From assembly GCA_963576725.1 (NCBI GenBank), contig OY755241.1, positions 60,323,071 through 60,387,070 on the forward strand: a stretch of DNA of 64,000 bases, given 5' to 3'. Shown piece after piece: positions 1-11,969 of the stretch (position 1 is its first letter; every line of letters begins with the position of its first letter). This stretch comes from Azorinus chamasolen (Eukaryota > Mollusca > Bivalvia > Cardiida > Solecurtidae). The position numbers were made by a program, and so were the translations under genes. The notes beneath the pieces are model-generated. The model did no database searches. It was not told the DNA's origin and saw only the letters and a program-made list of their open reading frames with translations.

Positions 1-102
1 CCATACTCCATAAATGTTAGATAAAAAATCAAGGCAGTTACAACTGCAGAGAGAAAGACAGGCGATACCTTGCATATAAAGCTCCGATGTGTCCACAAGA
101 AG

Positions 103-455
103 AACAAGAGGGCCATGAGGCCCTGAAGCGCTCACCTGAGATAACCCCAGGGACGGGGCCATTTTTGACTACAAGAAATCATATAACCCCAGGGACGGGG
201 CCATTTTTGACTACAAGAAATCATATGCACAACCTGGAAGAGAACCACAAGGCAAAGCAGTATGCCAATAATTAACTGTCTAAGCCTTACGGTTTAGAGA
301 AAAATAATAATTTATATTTTTCCCATGAAAAAATTATAACTCCTGAGGCAGGGCCAAGTTACGCCAAGTGGTCAGGGTCGTAAGTTAAACATTCTTGGCA
401 GAGGACGACAAGCCACAGCTACATATTTGTAGAGGACCATTATGATAATCAAGCT
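103..455 (+). repeat. Minisatellite (HINE-like) element, copy 1, 3'-truncated
   Basis: The 5' end is the hairpin GGGCC-ATGA-GGCCC followed by GCTCACCTGAG, as in copies near 31.1, 33.7, 50.7 and 62.6 kb. A 42 bp unit beginning ATAACCCCAGGG is tandemly duplicated (141 and 183). The body carries the family words 'cggggccatttttgac' and 'gtagaggaccat'. The 3' hairpin (GTGCTCTGGTGAGC) is absent, so the copy is truncated near 455. Confidence 0.7.
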
Positions 456-2568
456 TAATTCAAAATCACATGACCATTTTCACATATAGATATCAGCTGA
501 GCACAAAAACTCTTTAATATTGAGCTTTGGCAGAGGTAGTAAAAAACTATGGAAGAATATACAAGATTTAATAACTGTATTGAACATTCAACATTTTAGA
601 GAAGAACTTCATAGCTTTAAATGCCTGTTTTTTTGTAGGTTTAATCCATTACCCCATTAATATGCGTTTCTCTGTTTTTACTTTACTGGAAATAATTAAA
701 ACTTACTAAGTTTTGATATATTGAATATAAAACACAGGAGGGTATTTCAAGAATCTGTTTTGAAAGTAGGTGGATGAAGAAGCTAAATGGTTTAGAACCA
801 ATATATCAGGTTCAAAGTAAAGCAGAATGTATCTTTTGGAGCATTGCATTTACAAATTGCTGAATATGCTTAAAGATTGGAACAACAAGAAACAGGCTAT
901 GGGGTAAAGGAATAAATTGCAGGCTGAGAAGTTAGTGCAAGTGAGGCAAATTATCTTTAACTAAGACAGATAGGCTTATGAATTCAACATAATGGTAAAA
1001 CAAAATTATCTAACAATAATTAAAAGTGAACATAGAACTGATAACAATGAAGAAGTAAGTAGCATGATACAATGTGACCAATGAAACACAAGAACACAAA
1101 GAAAAGGAAGTTTTTAACATAAGGGGAAAAGGGAATAATTCTATCATTACACATGATGAAATTGGATAGTGTAGGTATTGTGAGGATTTGGAAATCTGCC
1201 ATGTTGACGAGGTTAGGGAAATTGGTTATGCATTTATGGTCAAGGGTGGCAAAATCAATTGGCTGTGTTGTTTGAGGTGGACATTTTTGGGTACGGACAA
1301 GTGAATTTTCCTGTCTTGGTTATCCGTGGACAAGTAAAAATTCCAATACTCAAATACTCAATGCCAATTTATGTGGCATAATGCCAACATTACAAATTAC
1401 CTAGCATGCTAAATTTGCTGTAAGTTTCCAGAACAGCTTAATAAAAGAGAGAATTTATACTGGTACTACTGTAACAAGGAAAGACTTATTAAGATCTCCC
1501 ATAAAAATAGAAAATATTTCAACAGTTGCATCATTATATATGAGCAAGAGGTAAACTTATTTTGTACAGACAAGTAGAGATTGGGTATGGACAAGTGATT
1601 ATTTCAAACCTTTTTTTTTTTTTTTTTTTAAAGTTTTCGCCATCCCTGATGGTTAGGCTGGAGGTTAGTGTTTAAGGTTATGCATAAGTATTTAGCAATT
1701 TACATAAAGTAAAGGTAGGCTTAGATTGTATTCCTTCTGATGTTTGTCACAAAAAATTAGTTAGCTGTCCAAATCTAAGTAATTGGTAAACAAGATTAGC
1801 GACATTGACCTGATTTCATTAGGGATGTTCAACCTTAACTGTTTTCAAAGGTTTGCGTTTTGAAGGAAAAAAAGAACACACAAAATGTTGCAACAGCTAA
1901 ATATATACAATCTCAGCGTTATATGGTTACAAGAAATGATGAGTCACTGAAACAGATTTATCTGGTAAAATACATCAGCAAATTTATAGGCTTTACATTA
2001 TGACCTGATGTAGTTTTGATTGAAGAGGGCAAACAAAAACTTGTAAGATTTATATTAGTGATTCTGTCAGATTGTTATATAGTAAGATGTAAAACTAGAG
2101 ATGTAGCTGTGTGTAGCTGATGGGCCTTAGATGGATGCACCATAATTGCAAAAGATATACTATACTACAGATATACAGTTATACTACACTACACTACACA
2201 GAAGACAAGTCAGCTTACCTGTTCGACTGATCAGAGAAATAGTTACATATTAAAACTGCAGTTTTGGACATGTCTTACAGTTAGATATTTGATAGCATAA
2301 CATGGAAAGAATATGTTGGTAAACATTTTATAGAGCAGTTTGTTGTAAGATCTTAAACATTTGTGGAGGGGATACTGTACAAGGGTTCTAAACTTAATGT
2401 TGATCATGTTTCAAATGTCTAAAACGTTAATAGAGAAATAAGAAATAAACATATGCCTGTGTTCGTGACGTTACGAAAGACATGTTTGACGAAGAAAGTT
2501 AACTTGAAACCTTTATATTGGGGTTGACTTACACTGCTTGGGGAGCTATGCACTGTATAACCATATGA
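456..2568. other. AT-rich stretch without recognisable gene
   Basis: I find no convincing coding frame, RNA gene or transposon end here. A short T-run lies at about 1612-1630. Open frames are short and low-complexity. Confidence 0.5.
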
Positions 2569-2922
2569 TTGCTAGAGAACATAATTCTTTTCGAAAAATT
2601 TACAAGACACAACCTTTTCAAAACCTTTTCTAAATTTTATTATCGAAATTTACCTCTCATTAGTAAATATAATTGCAATCTACGGACGTTACTGCGACAA
2701 GGCATTTCTCAACCAGAATTTTATGGGGATGTTATCTACAAACTTAGGAAAATTCGGGGTCATATCCATTTTCATGATTTGTTTATAAAACGCATTAAAA
2801 CATTTAAAAAGAAAGGTTATGATCCTATTATATTGCAACACACTGCATGTTTGGTTATCGACCCTTTTACAGTCGGTAGCTACGCTTCCCTCTTTGCTTG
2901 CGCGATGACAGGCCGAGGGTAG
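2569..2922 (+). pseudogene. Reverse-transcriptase element, C-terminal protein fragment
   Basis: A 117-residue frame contains KFYYRNLPLISKYN, GISQPEFYGDVIYKL and KKKGYDPIILQHTACLVIDP. The same protein is encoded at 45057-45516, where it lies downstream of an RT-type YLDD box, so this is the C-terminal part of a reverse transcriptase, not a host gene. The upstream RT domain is missing. The downstream 620 bp match the untranslated tail of the 45 kb copy. I recognise the family as an RT-bearing mobile element but cannot assign a clade. Confidence 0.6.
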
Positions 2923-3540
2923 TACTCTATGATGGTATACTCTTAAACTTGGATACAGGAGGAGCGTACCAGACTCATGTATTATTTTTTTCCCTGTCGT
3001 GCCCTTAACGGCTTACCTGCAGGTGCTCTGACTTCAGCAAAGTCATTGAGTACATATTTGACGGATTGTCACAGTTATTATGCTATGTTTTACATGTTGT
3101 CCTGTGTTCACCGTCGTCTATGTTGTGGGCAAGTCCAGCGGGGATACCTTTATTTACAATAATTGTAAAGCTAGGGTGACTTTGAGAGAAGTGCGAGGTT
3201 AGGACGTCCGTAAACCGGTTTAAACCCCCAGTGGTGTTTTTGCTGCTGACCGTGCCAAGGCGGTACTCTCTTTGTCACCCTTCCTTTTGTTTGCCTTGCG
3301 TCTTTGTGCTTGTGGTTTGTTTATGTTGTGGAACATTTGTCCCTGGTTCTTGTGTCTCTTTTGGTGTTTTCTGTGTTCATTTCGTGTGTGTGAGTGTGCG
3401 TTTGGGTGTGTGGTTGTGTGTGTGTGTGTGTCATGCTGTCTATCGGTGTTTTGGTGGTGGTGCGTCTTGCATGTGGCTTTGCCTGCTTGACTTTACTACT
3501 TTTCCACAGATAGAATAAATAACAGATAGAATAAATAACC
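2923..3540 (+). repeat. 3' untranslated tail of the YLDD-RT element
   Basis: It contains 'aaaccggtttaaaccccc', 'gaccgtgccaaggcggtactc', a GT-rich stretch and 'ttgcctgcttgactttac'. The same order occurs at 45.5-45.9 plus 50.5-50.7 kb. Shorter relatives lie at 35.35-35.54 (reverse), 40.06-40.42, 58.07-58.14 and 59.87-59.96/61.35-61.43 kb. The end carries a duplicated 'acagatagaataaata'. Confidence 0.6.
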
Positions 3541-3845
3541 AATCGAAACATGACAAAGTAAATGTATCAAAAACAGTATCCTTAGTGTCTTACTTGGGCT
3601 ATTTCGAACATTTCAAATATAAACATTTAAACATTGAGTATAACAATAAAACAAGTATATTAATATCTACAATAGCACAATAGTACTTTTAACCTTGTCC
3701 TCTACACAAGTACCCGTCGCATGCTATGTCTCAACAACAACAAATCGATCACAAATACATTATTTGTTTAATCATATGTCATGAGTATATAAAACATACC
3801 GAAAGATAGTTTTCTGACCAAACCCCAAAACAAGAGATTTTTTTT

Positions 3846-4745
3846 TTTGGTGAATATTACTAGTCTATCAGAATAAGTAGAAGGTATTCAACTCCGGATG
3901 AAATCTGCTCCAAAATCGGTGGATTTATTCACTGTGTTCGTCCTTGGAAGCTTCTTTGACCACCAATTTCCATAAAATATGTCTCATTTATCAAATAAAT
4001 CATCACTCTTTTTGAACGGCCATCTATTTTTTCTTAGAATATCAACACATTTCGCCAACGAGTCACAAAAGTGACAACCAATTCCTCAGGACACAGCCTT
4101 ATAACAGATTCGAAATAGAAATACTCTGTACTTCAAGTGAAAACACCATATAACTTGTTTTTAAGGCCTTGTCCTAGTCTGATAGCATGTTTGGATAGCT
4201 TGTAATCACAATCTGTTGAAATAGTACTAAAGGAAATATCTAAAGGTTTGATTTTGCTATCAGTGAATGTTTTTGACTTTCGGTTTAACTGTAACTCTTT
4301 GCAATATGTAGGACAGGTTTTAAACCAAAAGCAAAACACGTTCACATTAATCAATTTCAAGCTTATAGAGATTTTTTAAGTATTATTTAAGAAAGTGTGT
4401 ATACAAGCTATCCAAACCGGGACAAAGTCTTATAAACACGTTATATGGTGTTGTGACTTGAATTATAGCCGATCTCTATTTCGAATCTGGAATAAGGCTG
4501 TGTCGTAGAGGAGTTGGTTGTCACTTTGGTGACTTGTTGGCGACACACATTAATATTCTGAAACAATAGATGGCCGTTCATCAGTGATGATTTCTTTGAT
4601 AAATGAGATACTTTATGGAAATCGGTGGTCAAATAAGCGTTCAAGGATGAACGCAGTGAATGAACCCACAGATTTTGAAGCAGATTTCGGCTGGAGTTGA
4701 ATACCGGTACCTTCTACTTATTCTAATAGACCAGTGATATTTGCG
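3846..4745. repeat. Foldback element with arms of about 350 bp
   Basis: The left arm (3846 to about 4205) and right arm (about 4390-4745) are imperfect reverse complements. Matched blocks include 'agaataagtagaaggta', 'gaacggccatctatt', 'aaagtgacaaccaa', 'acagccttat' and 'tttggatagcttgta'. About 185 bp of unique sequence separates them. No transposase is present and no target-site duplication is obvious. Confidence 0.75.
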
Positions 4746-5698
4746 AAAAGAAATTACAAATTTTTCAATTTTTCATTCAGTTTGTTAGAAGGTACCATGT
4801 GATAGGATATCTCAAATATGTCCTTATATGGGGCATATTAATAACTGACCGTCTATATCAGTGGAACTATTTTACTGAGTGGAAGAATGAATTAAGTGTA
4901 TTAACATGCATATCTATAGAGTAAAAGGTTAAAAGTGTGCTTTGTTAAACTTTATAATCTTGACTAGAGTTTAATAAAAAAAGAGAGAAATATATTTTGT
5001 CTACACTAAGAACTAAACTAGTATATATTGGCAGAACTCTAGAATTTGAAAAAGTCTGGATAACTGTCTTGTAAAAAAACTTTTGACAAAGTTTGGCAAT
5101 CAATCAGAGTAGACAGTCCTTACAAGCTGTCTATTATTAGAAGTACAGTGAAACTTGTTTAATTAAACAGGAGCAAACTGTGATCGAAGGGAAAATCAGC
5201 TGTATTTGGACAAAGCAATTATTTTGTGCATTTGGGAAAATTTAGTTATAACCAAATACAGCTATACATATTGAAAATGTGATTAAAACCAGAGTGATTG
5301 TTCTGAAATTCTACATGGAATGCAAGTTGTTATAGTCAACAACGAAAGTAGATATTTTCCGTATGCAGATCAACATTCATGCTAATAGTCTAAGAATTAT
5401 GTTTAGGTGTTAAATTGATACAGTTTGATTGAAGCAGATTTCACTGTATTTCTATCTTGTCTCAATTCTGCTGGTGAAAATGTCTTAATTCAGTAACTAA
5501 AAGTTTCCAGCTACAAAGAACAGAATTTCCAGATACAAAGCAAAAACAACCAATTTAACCTCAGACATTATCACATAAGTGTACAGAATTGCAAGTGCAA
5601 ATCAAAACAATTTGCAGTATCACAAAACTAAGGATGTGGATGTACTTAGCAAAAGAAACTGTTTTTGTACTCAGACAATCTCAGACAATCTCACACTT
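4746..5698. other. AT-rich stretch without recognisable gene
   Basis: No supported coding region or repeat boundary was found between the foldback and the LINE fragment that begins near 5699. Confidence 0.5.
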
Positions 5699-6950
5699 AT
5701 CCCGCTCATAAAAATGTTTTTAGACCTAAATATCAACGTTTATTTGAATCTAAGGAAAAGGTAATTCCACCTTTCGGAATACGTATGAAAAACAGTTTTC
5801 AAAATAGTGATATAGATTTGTCTTTAGTTGAAAAGACTAAAGTTGAATCTATACCACCTTGGAATATTAAACCACCAACAGTTATCTTTGAACTAACACG
5901 GCATAAAAAGTCTGAAACAAGCTCGCTTGAATTCAGTTCTTTTTTAAACGAAATAATTTCAAGATTTGAAGATTATGAACAAGTTTATACTGATGGTTCA
6001 AAAGATGATGAGAGAGTCGCAGCTGCCTTTGTGGCTGATGACACAGAGACAAAATTTCGGCTTCCTGATAAAGCCTCCATTTGTTCAGCAGAGATCAAAG
6101 CTATTGATTTAGCTCTTGATTATATTGCTGGAAAATTATATAGTAAACATATAATCTTTTCGGATTCTCTTTCTGTTTTACAATCACTGAGTAAATGTTC
6201 TTATTAAAAAACTTGTTTTAAAATACCATGAAATGTCTAATTCAAAAGATGTAATATTTTGTTGGATACCTAGTCATTGTGGAATACAGGGCAACGAGAG
6301 GGCGGACCTTGCAGCGAAGTCTGCCCTTGAATCGCCTGAATCTGATATGAGATGACCGTATTCGGATTTCAAACCACAAATTACTAGACATATTCTATAT
6401 AAATGGCAGGAGTCTTGGAATGAGGAAATTCATAACAAGCTCCATGCTGTTAAACCTATTTTAGGTGAACATTTTTGTTCATGCTTGCCAATTCGGCGTG
6501 ATGAGGTCGTATTGGCGAGAATAAGAATTGGACATTCTTTTTTAACTCATTCATTTTTACTGAAAGGTGAAGTTCAACCTGAATGTTTATTTTGTTTTGA
6601 GCCTTATACAATTCAGCACATTCTCATTGAATGTCCTGATTAAATCTTAATCAGAGATAGGTTCTTTCAAGCAGAATCCCTGAGGGAACTGTTTGAGCTG
6701 GTAGAAATACCAAAAATATTTGATTTTTTAAAAGCCATTAATATATATTCTAAAATTTAAAAGGTATATTTTTAGAATGTCGATTATGTTTTGTCCTTAT
6801 TTTATTCACAATCCTGTTGATCGGGACTGACATTTACATAATCTAGTGAGATTGTCTTTATTTGATTTCATCATATAGTTTTATTTACATTATTTATTCG
6901 GCTCTATATGACCATCAGTGTCGATGGGCCGTAAAACACCATTCATTCAT
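5699..6950 (+). pseudogene. LINE-A fragment 1 (RNase H/C-terminal CCHC), broken
   Basis: A 5'-truncated copy of the element that is near-complete at 50947-56393. It encodes the end of the RT region, then RNase H: VYTDGSKDD, SAEIKAIDLAL, IIFSDSLSVLQSL, then CWIPSHCGIQGNERAD. Compared with the intact copy at 58174-59130, a 14 bp deletion between two AAATGTTCT repeats near 6200 shifts the frame. A stop replaces the arginine/leucine codon near 6354, and another stop lies in the CCHC tail near 6642. The 3' end is the family tail (ggccgtaaaacaccattcattcat). Target-site duplication is not clear. Confidence 0.85.
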
Positions 6951-7093
6951 ACCTATGCCCTGCATTAAGCTACCAGATATCAATATAGAGCATATCTGTT
7001 GCGAATTTCAGCTTAACTCTTTGCATGCTGGGTAATTTTGTCATCTGCTAAATTGTTGTCTGCAGCAAATTCATAAGTTATCCTAACTATACA

Positions 7094-7303
7094 CTTTCGT
7101 TCTAAGTTTTTCAGAAGTTCAGTCTCATTGACAAAAGTTTGGATAGCAGATCAGGCCCCACATTAGATTGGCCCTGATCTGGATCCGAACTGTTTGCATA
7201 GGTCATTAGTGGAGGGAGAATCCCACTACACATTCTTTCTAAGTTTCTCAGAAGTTCAGTCTCATTTACAAACTATTTGGATATCAGATCAGGCCCCACA
7301 TTA
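7094..7303 (+). repeat. Duplicated 'aagttcagtctcatt...aggccccacatta' block
   Basis: A block of about 65-75 bp occurs twice (about 7100-7165 and 7229-7303) with mismatches, separated by a 'gatctggatccgaac' word typical of the dispersed repeats also seen near 29.5, 36.3 and 62.4 kb. Non-coding. Confidence 0.5.
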
Positions 7304-7309
7304 TGATTT

Positions 7310-7425
7310 ACATACTCGTTGATCGAGATTTATTATTGATTTTCATCGTTTCATCATAATTTTCGTCATTGGCGCTATATGACCTACTTAGTGTCGCGGT
7401 GCCGTAAAACCCAACTCACTCACAC
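7310..7425 (+). mobile_element. LINE-B 3'-tail insertion (116 bp)
   Basis: The sequence from 'catactcgttgatcgag' to 'gtaaaacccaactcactcac' matches the 3' end of LINE-B. It is flanked by TTATGATTT at 7301-7309 and 7426-7434. Part of that word resembles LINE sequence, so microhomology may exaggerate the duplication. It lies in the last recognisable exon piece of the RPA-like gene. Confidence 0.75.
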
Positions 7426-7434
7426 TTATGATTT

Positions 7435-7625
7435 GTTTTTGTTTGATTTGTATCTCGACTTTCATAAGTAGGAAGTCTTCCAGATCACTGAAGGCCATTG
7501 TCTGCCACTCTTTGTTGATTTGTTTCAGGAAGAAGGTTGGCATTAAGAGATCTTCTTTTCCAACAGTGATATAATCTGAAAATGGGTGATCCTTTGAAAG
7601 CAAAAGTAGAAATGCATGCAAAATG
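7435..7625 (-). pseudogene. RPA-like gene, 3' coding remnant
   Basis: The minus-strand frame AFLLLLSKDHPFSDYITVGKE... ends in LINE tail sequence. A related stretch (FLLSGDHLPSEF) is found on the plus strand next to the third hairpin copy at about 32.6 kb, so this end has been copied with the hairpin at least once. Confidence 0.35.
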
Positions 7626-7803
7626 AGAAAATTGCAGACTCGGTTTTATTGAGTCTGTTCATGAGTAGTAATTTAAAAGTGCAACACTACTCACGCCCCC
7701 TAGCACCGGCTTAAGCAGTATTCAATTTTCAATAATAATAACATGAAAACTTATGATCCCAAAGGACCAGAAAATATAACAACACTGAGAATGAAGTACG
7801 GGG
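7626..7803. mobile_element. Short double-hairpin element, copy 1
   Basis: It begins GAGAAAATTGCAGACTCGG. Hairpin 1 (7636-7656) has arms AGACTCGGT/ATTGAGTCT, closed by one G.U pair, with loop TTT. Hairpin 2 uses TGAGTAGT...ACTACTCA. The sequence then runs through 'ccccctagcac' to 'actgagaatgaagtac'. A homologous unit lies at 27727-27893 and the first hairpin recurs at 32582-32602. Non-coding. It sits within the RPA-like gene. Confidence 0.55.
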
Positions 7804-8241
7804 CGATGTTGATTTTGAAAGTTTCCTGTAACTTATTTGCCAGCATCTTCTTATAACATCCTTCACATTTGATTGTGGGGTTAGATGTGTTCATCATGAC
7901 TGCAGTGTTACAGAAGAAACAGTTTAGAGTTTTTGTCACCTGCACAGCATCAATTGTGTTCCACTCTATTATTTCTTCAGGAACATCAATGCAGTTGTGT
8001 AGTGCTGGTATTTGTTCTATTGTGGTCGTGAAGGTAGTTGTCAAAGATTTAACATTGTGATATGACCTCACTTTGATGTTTGTTATTCTGTAGCACAGAT
8101 CTTCCTCAATTTGTTCAATTTGTTTATTCCAAACTGCCAAATCGATGAAGTCGCTTTCATCTGAAATGGTGACATCAGACTTCAGTAGGTCTTTGATTGG
8201 TTGGGTTCTCCTTTTTTGGTTATATTGCAGAGGACTGAAAC
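7804..8241 (-). CDS. RPA-like gene, exon 3 (OB-fold and zinc ribbon)
   Basis: It begins after TGTGTTTCAG. It encodes a hydrophilic lead (KRRTQPIKDLLKSDVTISD), an OB-type segment (DLAVWNKQIEQI, YRITNIKVRSYHNVKSL) and a probable zinc ribbon, CFFC followed by CEGC about 16 residues later, then KMLANKLQETFKINIA. The frame runs on into the inserted double-hairpin element and stops at about 7751. This part is well conserved in appearance but I cannot name an orthologue. Confidence 0.5.
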
Positions 8242-9652
8242 CTGAAACACATGAAAGAGAAATACATGTTTAGTATACTGCATCATCATATATTATGATG
8301 TGATCTTGAATTAATTGCTTTTGTGTTTGTCTGTTTTCAATTTAAATGTCAAGTTTAACAATATTTCAAACACACAATTGTTTAGTGAATTATTGTTGGA
8401 GGGAGACCCCAGATGGCCTTTATACGTTTTTCCTGGTACAAAAGGGTAACAGGGTAGAACAATCTGTAAGCCAACTAGTTTTTGTCAGTACATGAAAGTT
8501 GATGCTTACAAGAAATGTGTGCAAAGGACATGGATACCCCTCTGATTAAGTGAGGTTTGATGAAAATACATTGAGATGCATAATTTCACAGGCTGATGAA
8601 TATGTTTATAAATTTCATTACTCTAGCAGAAATTCATAGGCTGGTGATTATGTTTATCGATTTTATCAGTGTAGCAGTTATTGCTTTTCGAGTTACAGAA
8701 GACACTGGTCCAAAACTGGCTTTTTTCTGGGGCCAACAATTTGCCGAAATCAGACGAAACTGGACCAAAACATCTCGATGCATTATTTCATATGCTGAAG
8801 AATATGTACAACGAGTGTTCATTCATTACAAGTGAAAGGAAGAATAACTTTAGTTATATGTAAATCATACGTTATGTGCAATAATAGGAGGTGAAATATT
8901 TTCAGTCTGTCACATCTACGTAAATATTAATGATTCATATGTAAGAAAGAATAGAATGAATGTTTACAGAGGTTCCAATACCCAGAATGCAGGGACAAAT
9001 TCTAAAATGGAGGTGCATATAGCTAGGTGTAGTAAAAGAAAGGTGTTATACTACATGAGCTTGCACAAGTGGATAGGATGGGCAAAGGCAATATGTATAT
9101 GCCTTTGCTTCCTTTCTGATAGTAAGAGGGAGGAGATAAGTAGAACTGTGCTTTGTAAGACAAATATGATACCCCCAATGTATGAAGTTTATACGTAAAA
9201 GAAATGATTCAGTTCAATTGGCTGTGACGTTATGGAAAATTAAAGCAAATAAAAATCCTGATAACATGCACATCTATGGCATATGTGGAAATGCTGTACC
9301 AAATTAGAAGAATTTGTAGCTTTAAAACTGTTGGAGTCGTTAGATGAACAAAGTATGTAATGTATATGTGCCATAAATGCGCCATAAATCTTTATGCTGA
9401 ATGAGTTTCGAGTTCCAGGCAGAACCCTACTGTTTGAAAGGTAATTCGTCAAATAGTACTATTGCCGAAGCGTACTATTTTTGGATGAAGGGTTCCACTT
9501 GTATAAAAAGTTGACAAGTATCATTATTGATAATTATAATTGGTATCTTAAAACATCAAAATAGTGTTTTGAGTATTCATTCTGAGTGATTCGTGATTAC
9601 AGGTCCAGCTGAATGGCATGGATTTGATAAAAGAAGAAGAAAGTATTGGTAC
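8242..9652 (-). other. Putative intron 2 of the RPA-like gene
   Basis: No domain-like frame was found here on either strand. Short frames at 8596-8863 and 8956-9198 lack recognisable similarity. Confidence 0.35.
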
Positions 9653-9867
9653 AAACCACATCAAAAGGAGCTGAGTTTTCTTTGATGTCTTTGATGGTCA
9701 TTGTGGGGGTTTCTGTTGCTTGGATTTCTTTGAAGGGAAATGTTATTGTCTGTGATGGAGAAGTGATCTTTGACCCCGAGGTGAATTTCAGATCAAACAG
9801 CCCTTTCTTGGATTTCATTGTAGATCTACTTGGGGTAGTTTCCATATTTTCAAGACATACTGGTGTT
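9653..9867 (-). CDS. RPA-like gene, exon 2
   Basis: A pyrimidine-rich tract plus CAG precedes 9867. The reading TPVCLENMETTPSR...MTIKDIKENSAPFDVV resembles the entry to an OB-fold domain ('IKDIKENSAPFDVV'). The donor is weak. Ending at 9653 before GTACCA keeps the frame open into exon 3, but the true 3' end could differ by a few bases. Confidence 0.4.
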
Positions 9868-10399
9868 CTGAAGTAAAAAAAACACAAATTGTCCAGCAAC
9901 TGTAATGTAGGGGTATTGGCAAGCAGAGAAACTATTTAAGATATTCATATTAGCCAGTAAGTGTATTATCGGTTTATAGCTTTATTGCGATACACACAGG
10001 AAACAACATATAGGGGTGTGGAAATGTCACTTTTTGCTACTTGTCCACAGACAAGTGAAATGAAAAAACCTGGTAGTCTACGGCATGGTTCAACTTGTCC
10101 TAGTTTATGTATCTTTTTAGTAACTTTGAGGACTATCCATGAAGTAGTGGTAAAGTGCAATACCTACTGCCTGAGTTGCACATATGATTCTGTGTCTGGC
10201 AAAAATATATTAAAGTATAACCTGCCTTGCCCGACATCCTTCGGTACCAACTGAGGATGTCAGGTAAAGTAGTGTTTCGTTTAAAACAAGTTTTAGAGGA
10301 AGTTGAAACTTGATGACGCTTAAGTCGAATTGAGCAGTATTCCTTTAGTTGAATTTTGATAAATCGAAGTTACTGAAGTCAAACTTACCCTTATTTTGA

Positions 10400-10448
10400 G
10401 TGAGTGAGTGAGTGAGTTGGGTTTAACGTCCGACCAACAGTATTTCAG
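10400..10448 (-). mobile_element. 49 bp LINE/SINE tail micro-insertion (B2 type)
   Basis: (GAGT)n followed by 'gggtttaacgtccgaccaac' is the reverse complement of a LINE-type tail also present at 39730-39812. A perfect 9 bp duplication TTATTTTGA flanks it (10391-10399 and 10449-10457). It lies in putative intron 1 of the RPA-like gene. Confidence 0.8.
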
Positions 10449-10457
10449 TTATTTTGA

Positions 10458-11969
10458 AATTAAAATGTGGATATGCCATGTTTTCATTGGGAAATAAAGG
10501 TAAGTCAGACTTTAGCATCTTCGATTTATCACAGTTTGACTGTATGTTATTCGACATTTGGGACCGAAAATCAGTGTCCGATAAAGCAGGTTTCTGGCTT
10601 AACCAGGTGTCAGATAAGCCAGGTTATACTGTATGTACAGAAAACAACTTGTGACCTCCAGGTAAGAGTTTGTGTACTGTATAATTACTACATACAAAAT
10701 ATACAAACTGAAATTGAGATTTTTAGTAGTTATTGAAATTCAAATTATCCCTCATAGTTTCAATGGAAAAGTAAACATTTCTACTCGCATTCTTTGTTGT
10801 TGGTACTCATTAGTATCAGCTGTAGATAGTATGGACATGCTGTAGATAGTGAGGACTTTTGGGGCAGATTTGAAGGCATATTTCTGATTCTAAGACAATA
10901 ATATCCCAAATTTGTTCTTGTCCGCTGTAACAGTTTTGGGAGAGAATTACTGAAGACCTCGTGGAGATCTGTGTTGTTTATTTCAAATTTTACGACATGA
11001 TAATACAGTGCCGCTTAGCACATTGACAAAACTACATGTGGACTTGTTATGAAATGTTGCTTACGTGCATAACAAATGATGTTACATCCGCAGACAACTG
11101 AAATCCAAAAATAAACTTGTCTGCGCCCCTAAGTGTCCAGACGGACATAGGATTTCTACATGCCACATATATATATAGGGAAATAACAAATATAGCTTCA
11201 TAATCTTAAAAGTATTTTGATAAAATGCAACATTTTTAAAAACAACCAAGTCTAAGTTTCCTATAAATCTGCATATATTTCTGCAGACAAGTAATTCAAT
11301 CAAGTCTATATTTTACCGTGAGTTTGACTCGACACATTCAGTTTGCACTAGTGGTGTTCCGATGAATCGATTTAATCGAGCATTGGTTGGCTTGGCCAGG
11401 TAAGTATTTACAGTAGCAAGTTTAATAAGCAACACTATCTCGCTACATTATAATGATATTATTCTTTAAAAAAAAGAAGCCCATGAAATCTGACAATGAA
11501 TGGTGGTACAGCATGGAATGTGATGATATATTGTAATATGCTTTCAGATGGTTATACCGAGTTCTACTTTTTGCAGTAATGGCTGAAGATCTTAAGCTGA
11601 TCATATCCATAACAATTCTTGGAAATGATGAATAAAAATGTCAAAGTCCTTGTAAAGAAAGTCAAGTTGAAAAGTGTTGTTTACAGATGAACAAACCCCA
11701 CACATCAAGTTGGATTTCCTAAGTTTAACTATACCTTTGGCTACACCTATCAAAGGTAAACATTTAGTCAATCGTTTGTGATAAGAGCCGAAAAGGCATT
11801 GGTGTTGGTGTATTTTAAATCCTTTTTAACCAAAATTGGTCTTTTTCATTGATTGTATATTCAAGTGAAAACAGTTAAGTCTCCATTAAATGATCAGTCT
11901 AATGTTTTCATGGGAAAATTCGATTATTTTCTGGAAAAATAAATAGTATGTTGAATGACCGATACTTAC
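10458..11969. other. Rest of putative intron 1, nothing recognised
   Basis: AT-rich, with a short 'tatatata' run near 11169. No coding or repeat signal that I can support. Confidence 0.4.

Noticed and set aside
3231..3518. Cys/Val-rich open frames on both strands
   Set aside because: They arise from a GT-rich tail shared with 50540-50720 and lie in an untranslated repeat; no conserved motif.
10400..10448. Simple (GAGT)n microsatellite
   Set aside because: It is attached to a LINE/SINE tail and flanked by a 9 bp duplication, so it is a retrotransposed tail.
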